Shown here piece by piece: positions 8,859-22,628 of a stretch of DNA of 64,000 bases. The stretch lies in NCBI RefSeq assembly GCF_024448505.1, contig NZ_JAMOHV010000009.1:1-64000 (forward strand), given 5' to 3'. A model generated the notes under the pieces. The model was not told where the DNA came from. It made no database searches and saw only the letters and a list, made by a program, of their open reading frames with translations. Each line of letters opens with the position of its first letter. The stretch's first letter is position 1. The position numbers and the translations under genes are program-made. Source of the DNA: Stutzerimonas degradans. Its GTDB lineage: Bacteria; Pseudomonadota; Gammaproteobacteria; Pseudomonadales; Pseudomonadaceae.

Positions 8859-9484
8859 AGCAGAAAGCTCCGCAGGTTGGCATCGGACAGGCTGCGTTCC
8901 CAGGCCTGGTCGAAGCTCGACTGGCTCAGACGGACCCGCGCCGGGTTGTTGTACAACGCATACCCGTTATGGGGATCGCGATGGGGACGTATCAGCAGGC
9001 CGCTTTTGTCCGCGATCAGATAGGTGTCCTCTTCGCGCGGATACTCGGGATTGACCTTGCGAATCTCGGCATTGCTGCTGAGGCGCCTGACCAGCGTCAG
9101 CAGGCGGTGACCGCTCTGCGCCGCCCGGGTGGAGTCCTCGATGAGGATGCGCAACCGGTTGCGCGGGTGCGCCAGCAGAAAGCGCGTGCAGGCCTGCTGA
9201 ATACTGCTGTGGTGAAACAGCCAGGGCTCTAGGTCGGGGCTGTAGAGACACAGGTTGCGCTGCGCCTGCTGGAAGAACGCCAGCGCGTGAGCGCGCACCT
9301 TGTCGGGGCTACTGAAATGCTGCACGTCGGCGTCCTCGCCGAGCCGCGCCGACGCGGGCTGCCAGGGCGTCGGCTGCGGCTGGTCCGGCAGCGGATTATG
9401 CACGTCGAATCGCCCTGGCGATTGGAAGTCGATGACCAGCGGCTCGCCTGTATCGTCCCGGTCATCCTTGGCGTTGTCGTGCAT
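8855..9484 (-). CDS. DUF7931-type conserved protein of unknown function
   Basis: 209-residue soluble protein without signal peptide. The N-terminal 50 residues are polar and Pro-rich, probably disordered. Residues about 58-205 form one domain with the look of a degenerate phospholipase D-like fold (ALAFFQQAQRNLCLYSPDLEPWLF, then RLRILIEDSTRAAQSGHRLLTLVRRL, then EDTYLIADKSGLLIRPH), but no HKD catalytic motif is present. Homologues in Pseudomonas are often annotated as acetyltransferase-like because of the adjacent GNAT gene, but no GNAT motif is seen here. It lies 8 bp downstream of that gene and overlaps the next by 4 bp. Confidence 0.65.
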   Translation of the reverse strand: MHDNAKDDRDDTGEPLVIDFQSPGRFDVHNPLPDQPQPTPWQPASARLGEDADVQHFSSPDKVRAHALAFFQQAQRNLCLYSPDLEPWLFHHSSIQQACTRFLLAHPRNRLRILIEDSTRAAQSGHRLLTLVRRLSSNAEIRKVNPEYPREEDTYLIADKSGLLIRPHRDPHNGYALYNNPARVRLSQSSFDQAWERSLSDANLRSFLL

Positions 9485-9492
9485 GACGAACC

Positions 9493-9918
9493 TCAGTGGC
9501 TCTTGCGCAGCATGTCCACGTGGGGGATGCCGGCTTCGAGAAACTCCTCGCTGACGATCTCGAAACCCAGTCGCTCGTAGAAGCGGGTCGCGTGCACCTG
9601 AGCGGTGAGTTTCTGTTCACGCAGGCCACGGCGTTCGGCTTCGGCGATTACTGCCTGCATCAGCGCGTCGCCCACATTCATTCCACGCCAGTCGCGCAGA
9701 ACGGCGACCCGACCGATCTGGCCGTCCGCGAGCAGCCGTGCGGTACCGATGGCGTAACCGTCCTCGAGCGCAAGGAAATGCACGGCCTCGACGTCGTCGG
9801 CATCCCATTCCTGCTCCGGAGGGACGGCCTGTTCGGCGATGAACACCGCTTCGCGTATGCGCCGCAGGTCGGCGTTGTCCTTCTGCCAATCGGCGATGCG
9901 TACTTGGATGTTATTCAT
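9493..9918 (-). CDS. GNAT-family N-acetyltransferase
   Basis: 141 residues with a complete single GNAT fold. The acetyl-CoA pyrophosphate loop is VAVLRDWRGMNVGDALMQAVI at residues about 72-92 (R/Q-x-x-G-x-G/A type, here RGMNVG). The C-terminal FYERLGFEIVSEEF (near 112-125) is the usual beta5-alpha4 motif. The C-terminal IPHVDMLRKSH resembles ElaA-like members. It acetylates an unknown small molecule or protein. The start overlaps the end of roxA by eight bases, so translation is probably coupled. Confidence 0.85.
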   Translation of the reverse strand: MNNIQVRIADWQKDNADLRRIREAVFIAEQAVPPEQEWDADDVEAVHFLALEDGYAIGTARLLADGQIGRVAVLRDWRGMNVGDALMQAVIAEAERRGLREQKLTAQVHATRFYERLGFEIVSEEFLEAGIPHVDMLRKSH

Positions 9919-11077
9919 CAGCGAACTCCAGGCTTCCCTGTTTGATCAATTCCTGCAGCAGCTTACGCCCGTCGTCATCGCCAAGCCACGGAGCAAGATT
10001 GTCCTCGTGCAGAGCGTCGGCCGAGCAGATCAGCTTGAGCAGATCGCGCAGTTGAGCGGGCAGCAGACGACTCTGGCCGCTGGCGAACAGCAGCAGCCCG
10101 AGATCGATCTCACTCCAGGCCATGCGCGCCGCGGGATTGCGTACCAGCACGGCGCCATCGGCGAGCGCCGTGCGCAGGTCCTGCTCGGTCAGTTCGACGC
10201 CTTCGATCCGCTCGGGATAGCGTGGCTCGGTCATGAACTGGCCGAACCAGGTCAGCAGCAGACGCTCGTCGCCCATGTGCTCGGCCAGCAGCGCTTTCAG
10301 ACGCTCCAGCGCGTCGCTCTGAATCTGGTAGGGATCGTCGCTCGGTTGCAGATCGGCGTCACCGTAGCGTTCTTCGTCCGGCAGGAACTGGGCGAGGAAA
10401 TCGGTAAAGTGGGTCAGTACCTCAGCGGCGCTGGGCGCGCGGAAGCCTACCGAAAAGGTCATGCAGGCATCTTCTGCCGTGCCGAAGTGCGCCAGGCGCG
10501 GCGGCAGGTACAGCATGTCGCCGGGCTCCAGAACCCATTCGTCGGTGCCCTGGAAGTCGGCGAGAATACGCAAGTCGCCATGTTCGAGCAGCGCGCTGTC
10601 GCTGTCGCACATCTGGCCGATGCGCCAGCGCCGCTGGCCGTGGGCCTGCAGCAGGAACACGTCGTAGTTGTCGAAATGCGGGCCGACGCCGCCACCTGGC
10701 GCGGCGTAGCTGATCATCACATCGTCGATGCGCCAGTTCGGGAGAAAGCGGAACTGCTCGAGCAGCTCAGCGACCTCGGGTACCAGCTGATCGACGGCCT
10801 GGACCAGCAGCGTCCAGTCACGCTCGGGCAGCTGCTGGTAGGTGTCCTCGGCGAATGGGCCGCGGCGCAGCTCCCACGGGCTGTCACCATGCTCGATGAC
10901 CAGGCGCGACTCGACTTCCTCCTCGAGGGAAAGACCGGCCAGCTCGTCCGGCGAGATGGGGCTTTGAAAATCCGGGATGGCCTGGCGGATCAGCAGCGGC
11001 TTCTTCTGCCAGTAGTCACGGAGAAACTCCCGCGCGCTGAGGCCGCCCAGGATTTGAAGTGGAACATCAGAAGTCAT
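9911..11077 (-). CDS. roxA: Ribosomal protein uL16 3-hydroxylase RoxA (YcfD), cupin/JmjC
   Basis: 388-residue Fe(II)/2-oxoglutarate oxygenase. The family hydroxylates an arginine of ribosomal protein L16. The iron-binding HxD triad start is visible in GPHFDNYDVFLLQAHGQRRW, and the distal His in DMLYLPPRLAHFGTAED. The C-terminal winged-helix dimerisation region follows (ERLKALLAEHMGDERL). I chose ATG 11077, which has AAGGTG eight bases upstream; a GTG three codons earlier overlaps that Shine-Dalgarno. It is first of four tightly packed minus-strand genes (roxA, GNAT, DUF7931, secretin-domain). Confidence 0.9.
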   Translation of the reverse strand: MTSDVPLQILGGLSAREFLRDYWQKKPLLIRQAIPDFQSPISPDELAGLSLEEEVESRLVIEHGDSPWELRRGPFAEDTYQQLPERDWTLLVQAVDQLVPEVAELLEQFRFLPNWRIDDVMISYAAPGGGVGPHFDNYDVFLLQAHGQRRWRIGQMCDSDSALLEHGDLRILADFQGTDEWVLEPGDMLYLPPRLAHFGTAEDACMTFSVGFRAPSAAEVLTHFTDFLAQFLPDEERYGDADLQPSDDPYQIQSDALERLKALLAEHMGDERLLLTWFGQFMTEPRYPERIEGVELTEQDLRTALADGAVLVRNPAARMAWSEIDLGLLLFASGQSRLLPAQLRDLLKLICSADALHEDNLAPWLGDDDGRKLLQELIKQGSLEFADE

Positions 11078-11111
11078 GCGTAACACCTTGCTCTATATGC
11101 AGAGCTGCAAA

Positions 11112-11137
11112 TAAAAACGCCCGGCGCAGCCGGGCGT
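11112..11137 (-). terminator. Terminator downstream of purB
   Basis: ACGCCCGGC (11117-11125) pairs with GCCGGGCGT (11129-11137). On the minus strand the hairpin is followed by TTTTTAT, a classic intrinsic terminator 18 bp past the purB stop, separating purB from roxA. Confidence 0.85.
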
Positions 11138-11154
11138 GCGTATAGGGAAATCGC

Positions 11155-12567
<1,413 letters not shown>

Positions 12568-12688
12568 TTATACACGAAAGCGCCGCCCGCCGGACCGCCC
12601 GCGCGGATGAATGCGCGCTCCCGAACGACTTTCGTCTGCCGGCGCTGCCGACAGCGAAACCGCTGTGGTTGGGGCGATCAGCGTGCCG

Positions 12689-13324
12689 TCAGTGGATATC
12701 GGTCTGCGAGCGGACCTTGGGATACAGCGCATCGAGCAGTTTGCGTCGGCTGATAATCATCTGCCAGCGATGCCCGCCAAGTTGCCGCCATAGGCGGGCC
12801 GAGCGGATGCCGGACAGCAGCAGCGCGCGAATTTTCGCGGCGTTGTCCGGCTGCTGCAGGTGGCGCATGTCGCCTTGCACCTGAATGCGCTGGCGGAAGG
12901 TGCTCAGAGTGTCCTGATACAGGCCGCCGAATGAGGCGATGACATTTTCATGCGTCAGGCCGAAGTGCTCGACCTGTTGCTGGATCTGATCGAGCCGGCT
13001 ACCGATGACCTGCAGCATGTCGCCACGCTTGTCCAGCTGACGCTCGAGACCGACCATCGCCAGGGCGTAGCGCAGCGGTTCGCGTTGCAGGCTGCTGCTG
13101 TCGCGCTCCAGCGCACCGACCAGGGCGCGATAGCCGTCGCGCAGATTGAGGTCGTCGCCGCCGTAGATTTCCAGTGTCGTCTGCGGGTTGCGTGCCAGCA
13201 GACTGCCGAGCATGCAGGCAACCTGTGCGGTGGGAGCCTGGCCAGTGCGGGCGATACGATCGACCAGCACGGCAGCCTCGAAGACGGCGCCGAGCGCGAT
13301 CAGTTGCTCTTCGACGGCGCTCAT
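12689..13324 (-). CDS. hflD: High-frequency lysogenisation protein homologue HflD
   Basis: 211-residue alpha-helical protein of the HflD/YcfC family. In E. coli the membrane-associated protein binds phage lambda CII. Its general cellular role is unclear. The conserved stretch [23 protein letters not shown] is at about 52-74, and the C-terminal segment has [21 protein letters not shown]. The ATG overlaps the mnmA stop (ATGA, 4 bp), the same mnmA-hflD-purB order as in E. coli. Confidence 0.92.
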   Translation of the reverse strand: MSAVEEQLIALGAVFEAAVLVDRIARTGQAPTAQVACMLGSLLARNPQTTLEIYGGDDLNLRDGYRALVGALERDSSSLQREPLRYALAMVGLERQLDKRGDMLQVIGSRLDQIQQQVEHFGLTHENVIASFGGLYQDTLSTFRQRIQVQGDMRHLQQPDNAAKIRALLLSGIRSARLWRQLGGHRWQMIISRRKLLDALYPKVRSQTDIH

Positions 13325-14451
13325 GGGTGGGCTCCTTCGAACCAGGGTTCGGCGCGCTCAATCACGCCGCCGCCCAGGCAGATTTCGCCATCGTAGAAGA
13401 CCACGGACTGGCCAGGGGTCACGGCGCGCTGCGGAGCGTCGAAGACCACCCGGTAGCCCTGTGCAGTTTTCTCCAATGTGCAGCCTTGGTCTGCCTGGCG
13501 GTAGCGCACCTTGGCGGTCAGTCGGCGCGGGGCGCTGATATCCAGCGGGTTGACCCAATAGATTTCCGAGGCGAGCAGAGCGCGGGAAAACAGCCAGGGG
13601 TGATCGTTGCCTTGGCCGACGATCAGCACGTTACGTTGCAGGTCCTTGCTGAGCACATACCAGGGTTCGTCCGAGGCGTCCTTGAGTCCGCCGATGCCGA
13701 GGCCCTGGCGTTGACCGATGGTGTGGTACATCAGACCGTGGTGGCGGCCGATGACTTCGCCGTCGATGGTTTCGATGTTTCCCGGCTGAGCGGGAAGATA
13801 CTGCTTGAGGAAATCGCTGAAACGGCGCTCGCCGATGAAGCAGATGCCGGTGGAATCCTTTTTCTTCGCCGTGGCTAATCCGTATTTCTCGGCGATTGCC
13901 CGCACGGCAGGCTTTTCCAGTTCGCCGACGGGGAAGAGTGTCTTGCCCAGTTGGGCGCCGCCGACGGCGTGCAGAAAGTAACTCTGGTCCTTGTTCGGAT
14001 CCAGGCCCTTGAGCAGCTCGCTGCGTCCGTCCACGTCGCGGCGACGTACATAATGGCCGGTAGCGATCAGGTCGGCGCCGAGCATCAGGGCATAGTCGAG
14101 GAACGCCTTGAACTTGATTTCGCGGTTGCAGAGGATGTCCGGGTTGGGCGTGCGTCCGGCCTTGTACTCGGCGAGGAAGTGCTCGAAGACGTTGTCCCAG
14201 TATTCGGCGGCGAAATTGGCGGTGTGCAGTTTGATGCCGATCCTGTCGCATACGGCCTGTGCGTCGGCGAGATCTTCCTTGGCGGTGCAGTACTCGGTAC
14301 CGTCGTCTTCCTCCCAGTTCTTCATGAACAGGCCTTCTACCTGATACCCCTGTTCGAGCAGCAGAAGGGCGGAAACGGAGGAGTCCACGCCGCCGGACAT
14401 GCCGACAATGACGCGGGTGTTTTCCGGGGCGGTGATGGCTGAAGCAGGCAT
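13321..14451 (-). CDS. mnmA: tRNA-specific 2-thiouridylase MnmA
   Basis: 376 residues. Adenylates and thiolates U34 of tRNA-Lys, -Glu and -Gln, receiving sulfur relayed through the TusDCB/TusE proteins also encoded in this window (34-35.4 kb). The PP-loop SGGVDSS is at residues 19-25. The catalytic pair is visible as NPDILCN (first Cys, near 112) and [12 protein letters not shown] (second Cys, about 208). The start ATG 14451 is used because the N-terminal [21 protein letters not shown] fits homologues. It is followed immediately by hflD. Confidence 0.96.
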   Translation of the reverse strand: MPASAITAPENTRVIVGMSGGVDSSVSALLLLEQGYQVEGLFMKNWEEDDGTEYCTAKEDLADAQAVCDRIGIKLHTANFAAEYWDNVFEHFLAEYKAGRTPNPDILCNREIKFKAFLDYALMLGADLIATGHYVRRRDVDGRSELLKGLDPNKDQSYFLHAVGGAQLGKTLFPVGELEKPAVRAIAEKYGLATAKKKDSTGICFIGERRFSDFLKQYLPAQPGNIETIDGEVIGRHHGLMYHTIGQRQGLGIGGLKDASDEPWYVLSKDLQRNVLIVGQGNDHPWLFSRALLASEIYWVNPLDISAPRRLTAKVRYRQADQGCTLEKTAQGYRVVFDAPQRAVTPGQSVVFYDGEICLGGGVIERAEPWFEGAHP

Positions 14452-14523
14452 AGGGATTTCGCTGGCGGGATCTGCAAAAAGGACCGGATTCTAACAGGCT
14501 GCCGAACACATGTTGAAATCGTG

Positions 14524-14964
14524 TCAGTCGCGAACGACGTCCAGTGCGTGTATCGGGCCACGCAGATAGTCGTCGATGCAGCGCAGGACGAGTTCACTGC
14601 GCCAGCGCCCGGGTTGCGCGGCCAGCTCATCGCGGCTGAGCCAGGTGGCCGCGACGATGCCGTCATCCAGCTCGCGTTGCGGATCGTGCCGGATCGCCTT
14701 GGCGGTGAAGCAGACGCGCTGGTAGGTCACACCATTGCTCGGTGCGGTGTAGAGATAGATGCCGGTCACGCCGGTAAGCTCCACGTCCCAGCCGGTTTCT
14801 TCGAGCGTTTCCCGTATCGCGGCCTGACGCAGGGTTTCGTTGGCCTCCAGATGGCCGGCGGGCTGGTTGAGCACCAGGCGTCCGGCCTTCAGTTCCTCGA
14901 CGAGAAGGAAACGACCTGAATCCTCGATGATCGTGGCCACGGTTACATGGGGGCACCAGTCCAT
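14524..14964 (-). CDS. Nudix hydrolase (NudJ-like phosphatase)
   Basis: 146 residues with an intact Nudix box from Gly37 to Trp59 (GHLEANETLRQAAIRETLEE, then TGW). It fits the NudJ group, which hydrolyses thiamine pyrophosphate derivatives and nucleoside di- and triphosphates. Start ATG 14964 has GAGGAA eight bases upstream. The track-independent upstream extension to 15006 lacks such a signal. The gene lies 72 bp ahead of mnmA and is probably cotranscribed with it. Confidence 0.88.
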   Translation of the reverse strand: MDWCPHVTVATIIEDSGRFLLVEELKAGRLVLNQPAGHLEANETLRQAAIRETLEETGWDVELTGVTGIYLYTAPSNGVTYQRVCFTAKAIRHDPQRELDDGIVAATWLSRDELAAQPGRWRSELVLRCIDDYLRGPIHALDVVRD

Positions 14965-15029
14965 AAAAATTCCTCGTATGAGACTGTGCGAGCGTAACAG
15001 TCGCAACAGTCGCTGGCGGGTGTAAAACG

Positions 15030-15061
15030 GAAAAACCCCGGCGCGAGGGCCGGGGTTTTCC
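15030..15061 (-). terminator. Terminator downstream of idh
   Basis: GAAAAACCCCGGC (15030-15042) pairs with GCCGGGGTTTTCC (15049-15061). Read on the minus strand, the stem runs into GGGGTTTTTCC. It is positioned between the idh stop (15094) and the Nudix gene. Confidence 0.85.
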
Positions 15062-15093
15062 TTGAGCGGGCCGGGGTCGGCCCGCGCCTTCCT

Positions 15094-17319
<2,226 letters not shown>

Positions 17320-17679
17320 ATCGTGTTGACTCTCTTCTTTGCTGGGCGTGCTCAAATCCTCGAAATGCGCAGGTAGGCGCTATGGCTCTCCGTTTCGTCG
17401 AGCCGGAAGTCAAGGGTTCGCCGCGGTGATGTTGGGTGCATCAGTAGAGTGTGGAGCATTTGATCCGTCAGGCCGCGGTAGCAGTGCGACGGCTTCAAGA
17501 AGCGGCGTCTCGATACGGACAGGCGCTCCTTATGACTCGTTAGTCACCTACGCAGTATACCATCGTGCCGGTACGTCGAAGAATGTCGTCGCATAAGACG
17601 AACGAACATGTGGTCTGGCTGGATTCAAGTGGGTTAACCTCGGGCGCTGACCATTGTCAACCACGAAACGGAGTCCAGC
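17320..17679. other. Divergent promoter region between idh and icd
   Basis: 360 bp with no credible gene. It must hold both isocitrate dehydrogenase promoters. I could not assign a convincing sigma-70 pair for either. The near-icd half is AT-richer (GTATACCA near 17555; GGGTTAACC near 17630). Nothing else was recognised. Confidence 0.5.
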
Positions 17680-18936
17680 ATGGGATACCAAAAGATCCAG
17701 GTGCCAGCCAGCGGTGACAAAATCACCGTCAATGCCGATAACACTCTGAATGTTCCCGATAACCCGATCATTCCTTACATCGAGGGCGACGGCATTGGTG
17801 TCGATATCAGCCCGGTGATGATCAAGGTCGTCGATGCTGCCGTCGAGAAAGCCTATGGCGGGAAGCGCAAGATCGCCTGGATGGAAGTGTTCGCCGGCGA
17901 GAAGGCCACCCAGGTTTATGATCAGGATACCTGGCTGCCGAAAGAGACGCTGGAGGCCGTTCGTGACTATGTCGTATCCATCAAGGGGCCGCTGACCACG
18001 CCTGTTGGCGGTGGTATTCGTTCGTTGAACGTGGCTCTGCGTCAGGAGCTCGACCTGTACGTCTGTCAGCGCCCGGTACGCTGGTTCACTGGTGTGCCCA
18101 GCCCGGTGAAGAAGCCTGGCGACGTCGATATGGTGATCTTCCGTGAGAACTCGGAAGACATCTATGCGGGCGTCGAGTGGAAGGCGGGTTCGCCTGAGTG
18201 CGAAAAGGTGATCAAGTTCCTCACCGAGGAAATGGGGGTCAAGAAGATCCGCTTTACCGAGAACTGTGGCATCGGCATCAAGCCGGTATCGCTCGACGGC
18301 ACCAAGCGTCTGGTTCGCAAGGCCCTGCAGTATGCCGTGGACAACGACCGCAGCTCGGTGACCATCGTCCATAAAGGCAACATCATGAAGTTCACCGAAG
18401 GTGCCTTCAAGGAATGGGGCTACGAAGTGGCGCGGGACGAATTCGGTGCCGAACTGCTCGATGGTGGTCCGTGGATGCAGTTCAAGAACCCGAACACTGG
18501 CAAAAACATCGTCGTTAAAGACGCGATTGCCGACGCCATGCTGCAGCAGATTCTGCTGCGTCCGGCTGAGTATGACGTGATCGCTACCCTCAACCTGAAT
18601 GGCGACTATCTATCCGATGCTCTGGCGGCTGAGGTGGGGGGCATCGGTATCGCGCCGGGGGCCAACCTTTCCGACACGGTCGCCATGTTCGAAGCCACTC
18701 ACGGTACTGCGCCGAAGTATGCCGGTCAGGACAAGGTTAACCCTGGTTCGCTGATCCTCTCCGCAGAGATGATGTTGCGTCACATGGGCTGGATCGAGGC
18801 GGCCGATCTGATCATCAAGGCAACCGAGGGCGCCATTGCTGCGAAAACCGTCACCTACGATTTCGAGCGTCTGATGGAGGGCGCGCAATTGATGTCCTGC
18901 TCGCAGTTCGGCGATGCGATGATCAAGCACATGTAA
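17680..18936 (+). CDS. icd: NADP-dependent isocitrate dehydrogenase (homodimeric)
   Basis: 418 residues, typical of the E. coli-type enzyme of the TCA cycle. The substrate-binding phosphorylation loop is [21 protein letters not shown] (near 108-128), containing the serine that IDH kinase/phosphatase AceK modifies in enterics. EGDGIGVDI is near 35 and the C-terminal [19 protein letters not shown] is near 340. A purine-rich ACGGAG precedes the ATG. It is followed by a strong terminator. Confidence 0.96.
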   Translation: MGYQKIQVPASGDKITVNADNTLNVPDNPIIPYIEGDGIGVDISPVMIKVVDAAVEKAYGGKRKIAWMEVFAGEKATQVYDQDTWLPKETLEAVRDYVVSIKGPLTTPVGGGIRSLNVALRQELDLYVCQRPVRWFTGVPSPVKKPGDVDMVIFRENSEDIYAGVEWKAGSPECEKVIKFLTEEMGVKKIRFTENCGIGIKPVSLDGTKRLVRKALQYAVDNDRSSVTIVHKGNIMKFTEGAFKEWGYEVARDEFGAELLDGGPWMQFKNPNTGKNIVVKDAIADAMLQQILLRPAEYDVIATLNLNGDYLSDALAAEVGGIGIAPGANLSDTVAMFEATHGTAPKYAGQDKVNPGSLILSAEMMLRHMGWIEAADLIIKATEGAIAAKTVTYDFERLMEGAQLMSCSQFGDAMIKHM

Positions 18937-19018
18937 TCAGCTGCCCGAAAAGGCACTCACTGAGCCGGGCCGCCTGTGGGCAGGTCCGGTTCAGTGCGAG
19001 CCTTTCGGTGGCAAAAAC

Positions 19019-19048
19019 AAAAAGGCCGATCATGGATCGGCCTTTTTG
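19019..19048. terminator. Bidirectional terminator between icd and cspD
   Basis: AAAGGCCGATC (19021-19031) and GATCGGCCTTT (19035-19045) form a perfect stem with a three-base loop. It has T-runs on the plus side (TTTTT) and on the minus side (TTTTTGTTTTT), suited to ending both convergent transcripts. Confidence 0.9.
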
Positions 19049-19062
19049 CGTTCGGCTGGTGC

Positions 19063-19323
19063 TCAGGCGTCTACCGGAGTGGCGGCCTGAATTGTCGGAG
19101 CTGCGACATCCGCCGACACCTGCTGAGGTCGGATATCTGTTGCGTGAAGGCCCTTCGGACCCTGCAGGATATTGAACATGACTGCTTGCCCAGCTTTGAG
19201 TGTCCGATAGCCTTCCATCTGGATGGCGGAGTAGTGGGCGAACAGGTCCTCATCACCGCCGTCTGCTACGATGAAACCGTAACCTTTGGCGTTGTTGAAC
19301 CACTTGACCTTACCGCTTAGCAT
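19063..19323 (-). CDS. cspD: Cold-shock-like protein CspD
   Basis: 86-residue single-strand nucleic-acid-binding protein. The cold-shock domain covers residues 1-67, with both RNP motifs (KGYGFIV and EDLFAHYSAI). A 20-residue Ala/Pro/Val tail follows, as in CspD-type proteins. E. coli CspD is induced in stationary phase and inhibits replication. The start at ATG 19323 (MLSGKVKWFNNAKGYG) is preceded by GAGGGACAACAG. The gene is divergent from clpS, a conserved arrangement. Confidence 0.93.
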   Translation of the reverse strand: MLSGKVKWFNNAKGYGFIVADGGDEDLFAHYSAIQMEGYRTLKAGQAVMFNILQGPKGLHATDIRPQQVSADVAAPTIQAATPVDA

Positions 19324-19537
19324 GCTGTTGTCCCTCTGCAAAGGAGTCCACTAGTGGAGTAACATCCATTTCATTCCGCGCTTGCAGCCTTGGGCCTTCA
19401 TTGCGCGCAACCCATTTGCCCGATATAGGCACTTACTGTTTGTATCATCGTTTTGCCGATAGTCAAGGCGACTCGTCAGCTGGCTGTTAGCCCGTTCATT
19501 TACCTGGCCTCGGCGCCACGACCAGAACCGTATCCGC

Positions 19538-19897
19538 ATGCGTGCATTTGCTCAGATTCGACTAACATTCAATCAGGATTCCGACCGAGAAGAGGGCGAT
19601 GCTTCCGGCTTGGCCGTGCAGGAAGCCAAGCCGGAATTGAAGGCACCACCGATGTATAAGGTGGTCATGTTCAATGACGACTACACGCCAATGGATTTTG
19701 TCGTCGAGGTGCTGGAAGGCATCTTCAATCACAATCGGGAAGTGGCGACGCGGATCATGTTGGCTGTGCACACGGAGGGTCGCGCGGTGTGTGGTATGTA
19801 CACACGAGACGTGGCTGAAACCAAAGCGCTGCAAGTCAATCAATATGCAAGGGAATGCCAGCACCCGCTGCTTTGTGAGATCGAGAAGGACGGTTAA
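19538..19897 (+). CDS. clpS: ClpS adaptor for N-end-rule proteolysis
   Basis: 119 residues. Delivers N-degron substrates to ClpAP. The folded core starts at [24 protein letters not shown] (near 37-60), containing the DDYTPM substrate-pocket motif. [19 protein letters not shown] and the C-terminal [11 protein letters not shown] are intact. Located 28 bp ahead of clpA. The two aminoacyl-transferases that create primary N-degrons (bpt, aat) lie 3-4 kb downstream, so this is a compact N-end-rule neighbourhood. Confidence 0.96.
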   Translation: MRAFAQIRLTFNQDSDREEGDASGLAVQEAKPELKAPPMYKVVMFNDDYTPMDFVVEVLEGIFNHNREVATRIMLAVHTEGRAVCGMYTRDVAETKALQVNQYARECQHPLLCEIEKDG

Positions 19898-19925
19898 CTC
19901 CGATTGCTGGGGAAGAGGTGAAGCT

Positions 19926-22196
19926 ATGTTGAACCGTGAGCTCGAAGTCACTCTGAATCTGGCTTTCAAAGAGGCCCGCGCCAAGCGTCATGAATTCATG
20001 ACGGTCGAACACCTCCTGTTGGCTTTGCTGGACAACGAAGCAGCCGCAACGGTCTTGCGTGCGTGCGGTGCCAGTCTGGACAAGTTGCGGCGTGATCTGC
20101 AGGAATTCATCGATTCCACCACGCCCCTGATTCCTCCGCACGATGAGGAGCGGGAGACGCAGCCTACGCTTGGATTCCAGCGTGTTCTGCAGCGTGCAGT
20201 TTTTCATGTGCAAAGTTCCGGCAAGCGCGAAGTCACCGGTGCCAATGTGCTGGTGGCCATCTTCAGCGAGCAGGAAAGTCAGGCGGTATTCCTCCTCAAA
20301 CAACAGAATGTGGCCCGCATCGATGTGGTCAATTACATCGCGCATGGAATCTCCAAGGTTCCTGGCAACGCGGGGAATCCTGAGAACGATGCCGAGATGC
20401 AGGATGACGAGGGGGGCGATTCGGCCGCCACGAGCAATCCGCTGGATGCCTATGCCAGCAATCTCAATGAGCTAGCGCGCCAGGGGCGGATAGATCCTTT
20501 GGTAGGGCGCGAGCACGAGGTCGAGCGCGTCGCGCAGATTCTCGCGCGTCGTCGCAAGAACAATCCGCTGCTGGTAGGTGAGGCCGGCGTCGGTAAAACC
20601 GCCATTGCCGAGGGGCTTGCCAAGCGAATCGTCGACAATCAGGTTCCGGACCTGTTGAGCGACAGCGTCGTGTACTCACTCGATCTCGGTGCGCTGCTGG
20701 CGGGCACGAAGTATCGCGGTGATTTCGAGAAGCGCTTCAAGGCATTGCTGCACGAACTGCGCAAGCGGCCGCAGGCCATTCTTTTCATCGACGAAATCCA
20801 CACCATTATTGGCGCCGGAGCGGCATCGGGCGGTGTGATGGATGCGTCCAATCTGCTCAAGCCGCTGCTTTCCTCCGGCGAGATTCGTTGCATTGGCTCG
20901 ACGACGTTCCAGGAGTTTCGCGGGATCTTCGAGAAGGATCGCGCGCTGGCCCGACGCTTCCAGAAAGTCGATGTATCGGAGCCCTCGGTGGAAGATACCG
21001 TGGGCATCCTGCGCGGCCTGAAGGGGCGTTTCGAGCAGCATCACCACATCGAATACAGCGACGAGGCGCTTCGGGCCGCGGCCGAGCTGGCTTCGCGTTA
21101 CATCAATGATCGTCATATGCCCGACAAGGCGATCGATGTCGTCGACGAGGCCGGTGCGTTCCAGCGTCTGCAGCCCGAGGAGCGCCGGGTGAAGCTGATC
21201 GATGTCCCGCAAATCGAGGACATCGTTGCCAAGATTGCGCGCATTCCTCCGAAGCATGTGAGCAGTTCCGACAAGGAGCTGCTGCGTAACTTGGAGCGTG
21301 ATTTGAAGCTCACGGTATTCGGGCAGGATGATGCTATCGATTCGCTCGCAACCGCGATCAAGCTTTCACGTGCCGGATTGAAGGCGCCTGACAAGCCGGT
21401 TGGTTCGTTCCTTTTCGCCGGCCCGACAGGTGTCGGCAAGACCGAGGCAGCCAGGCAGTTGGCTCGGGCGCTGGGGATCGAGCTGATTCGATTCGATATG
21501 TCTGAGTATATGGAGCGGCATACGGTGTCGCGTCTGATTGGTGCGCCTCCGGGGTATGTCGGTTTCGACCAGGGTGGTTTGCTGACCGAGGCCATTACCA
21601 AGCAGCCGCACTGCGTGCTGTTGCTCGACGAGATCGAGAAGGCGCATCCCGAGGTCTTCAATCTGCTGCTGCAGGTCATGGACCACGGCACGCTGACCGA
21701 CAACAACGGGCGCAAGGCTGATTTCCGCAATGTGATCATCATCATGACCACCAATGCGGGAGCGGAAACCGCTGCACGAGCCTCCATTGGCTTCACCCTG
21801 CAGGATCATGCTTCGGATGCGATGGAGGTCATCAAGAAGAGCTTCACGCCGGAGTTCCGCAACCGCCTGGATACTATTATCCAGTTCGGTCGGCTGAGCC
21901 ATGACGTTATCAAGAGCATCGTCGACAAGTTCCTCATCGAGTTGCAGGCGCAACTTGAGGACAAACACGTGACGCTCGAGGTCACCGACGCTGCGCGGGG
22001 CTGGTTGGCTGAGCACGGTTACGATGCGCGTATGGGCGCGCGTCCGATGGCTAGGCTGATTCAGGACAAGATCAAGCGCCCGCTGGCGGAGGAGATTCTC
22101 TTCGGGGAGTTGGCCGAGCACGGCGGCATCGTGCATGTCGATATGCGTGACGGCGAGCTGTTTTTTGACTTCGAGACGACTGTCGAACTGGCTTGA
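19926..22196 (+). CDS. clpA: ATP-dependent Clp protease ATPase subunit ClpA
   Basis: 756-residue AAA+ unfoldase that feeds ClpP. Order: Clp N-domain repeats (1-145), D1 AAA+ with Walker [10 protein letters not shown] near 218-226 and a DEIH Walker B, then D2 with GPTGVGKTE near 498-506, and the C-terminal D2-small domain. The IGF/IGL-type ClpP-docking loop appears as ASIGFTLQ in D2. I start at ATG 19926 ([18 protein letters not shown]), preceded by AAGAGGTG. The longer frame to 19674 overlaps clpS in another frame and is not coding. Confidence 0.96.
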   Translation: MLNRELEVTLNLAFKEARAKRHEFMTVEHLLLALLDNEAAATVLRACGASLDKLRRDLQEFIDSTTPLIPPHDEERETQPTLGFQRVLQRAVFHVQSSGKREVTGANVLVAIFSEQESQAVFLLKQQNVARIDVVNYIAHGISKVPGNAGNPENDAEMQDDEGGDSAATSNPLDAYASNLNELARQGRIDPLVGREHEVERVAQILARRRKNNPLLVGEAGVGKTAIAEGLAKRIVDNQVPDLLSDSVVYSLDLGALLAGTKYRGDFEKRFKALLHELRKRPQAILFIDEIHTIIGAGAASGGVMDASNLLKPLLSSGEIRCIGSTTFQEFRGIFEKDRALARRFQKVDVSEPSVEDTVGILRGLKGRFEQHHHIEYSDEALRAAAELASRYINDRHMPDKAIDVVDEAGAFQRLQPEERRVKLIDVPQIEDIVAKIARIPPKHVSSSDKELLRNLERDLKLTVFGQDDAIDSLATAIKLSRAGLKAPDKPVGSFLFAGPTGVGKTEAARQLARALGIELIRFDMSEYMERHTVSRLIGAPPGYVGFDQGGLLTEAITKQPHCVLLLDEIEKAHPEVFNLLLQVMDHGTLTDNNGRKADFRNVIIIMTTNAGAETAARASIGFTLQDHASDAMEVIKKSFTPEFRNRLDTIIQFGRLSHDVIKSIVDKFLIELQAQLEDKHVTLEVTDAARGWLAEHGYDARMGARPMARLIQDKIKRPLAEEILFGELAEHGGIVHVDMRDGELFFDFETTVELA

Positions 22197-22213
22197 TCGA
22201 TAACCTTGGCGAG

Positions 22214-22244
22214 CGCCTGGCTTCGGCCGGGCGTTTTGCTTTTC
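22214..22244 (+). terminator. Terminator after clpA
   Basis: CGCCTGGC (22214-22221), a TTCG tetraloop and GCCGGGCG (22226-22233), followed by TTTTGCTTTT. It starts 18 bp past the clpA stop. Confidence 0.85.
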
Positions 22245-22269
22245 GGATTACCGATTGATCTGCAGATAC

Positions 22270-22298
22270 AAAAAAGCCCGGAAAGACCGGGCGTTTTT
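22270..22298 (-). terminator. Terminator after infA
   Basis: On the minus strand GCCCGG and CCGGGC flank TCTTT and are followed by TTTTTTG. It lies 13 bp past the infA stop. Confidence 0.85.
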
Positions 22299-22310
22299 CT
22301 CGCGACTCGC

Positions 22311-22529
22311 TTAGCGAGCGCGGTAGGTGATGCGCCCCTTGCTCAGATCGTAGGGGGTCAGCTCCACGCGAACCTTATCACCGGTAAGAATCCGGATGTA
22401 GTTCTTGCGCATCTTTCCGGAGATGTGCGCAGTAACGACGTGCCCATTTTCCAACTCCACGCGAAACATGGTGTTAGGTAGGGTGTCGACGACAGTACCT
22501 TCCATTTCGAAGCTGTCTTCTTTCGACAT
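22311..22529 (-). CDS. infA: Translation initiation factor IF-1
   Basis: 72-residue S1/OB-fold protein. Binds the 30S A site with IF-2 and IF-3. The sequence is the canonical one: [20 protein letters not shown], the [18 protein letters not shown] core, and the end [14 protein letters not shown]. Conserved Pseudomonas placement between clpA and the bpt/aat transferases. Confidence 0.98.
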
Positions 22530-22628
22530 TCAGTAAAGTCCTCGATATATCAAGAAGAGCCCGGTGCAAGCACGCCCAGGCAAAAGCGGCAAGCATTGTG
22601 CCCGAAATGGCAGGATGAGCCAAGGGCT

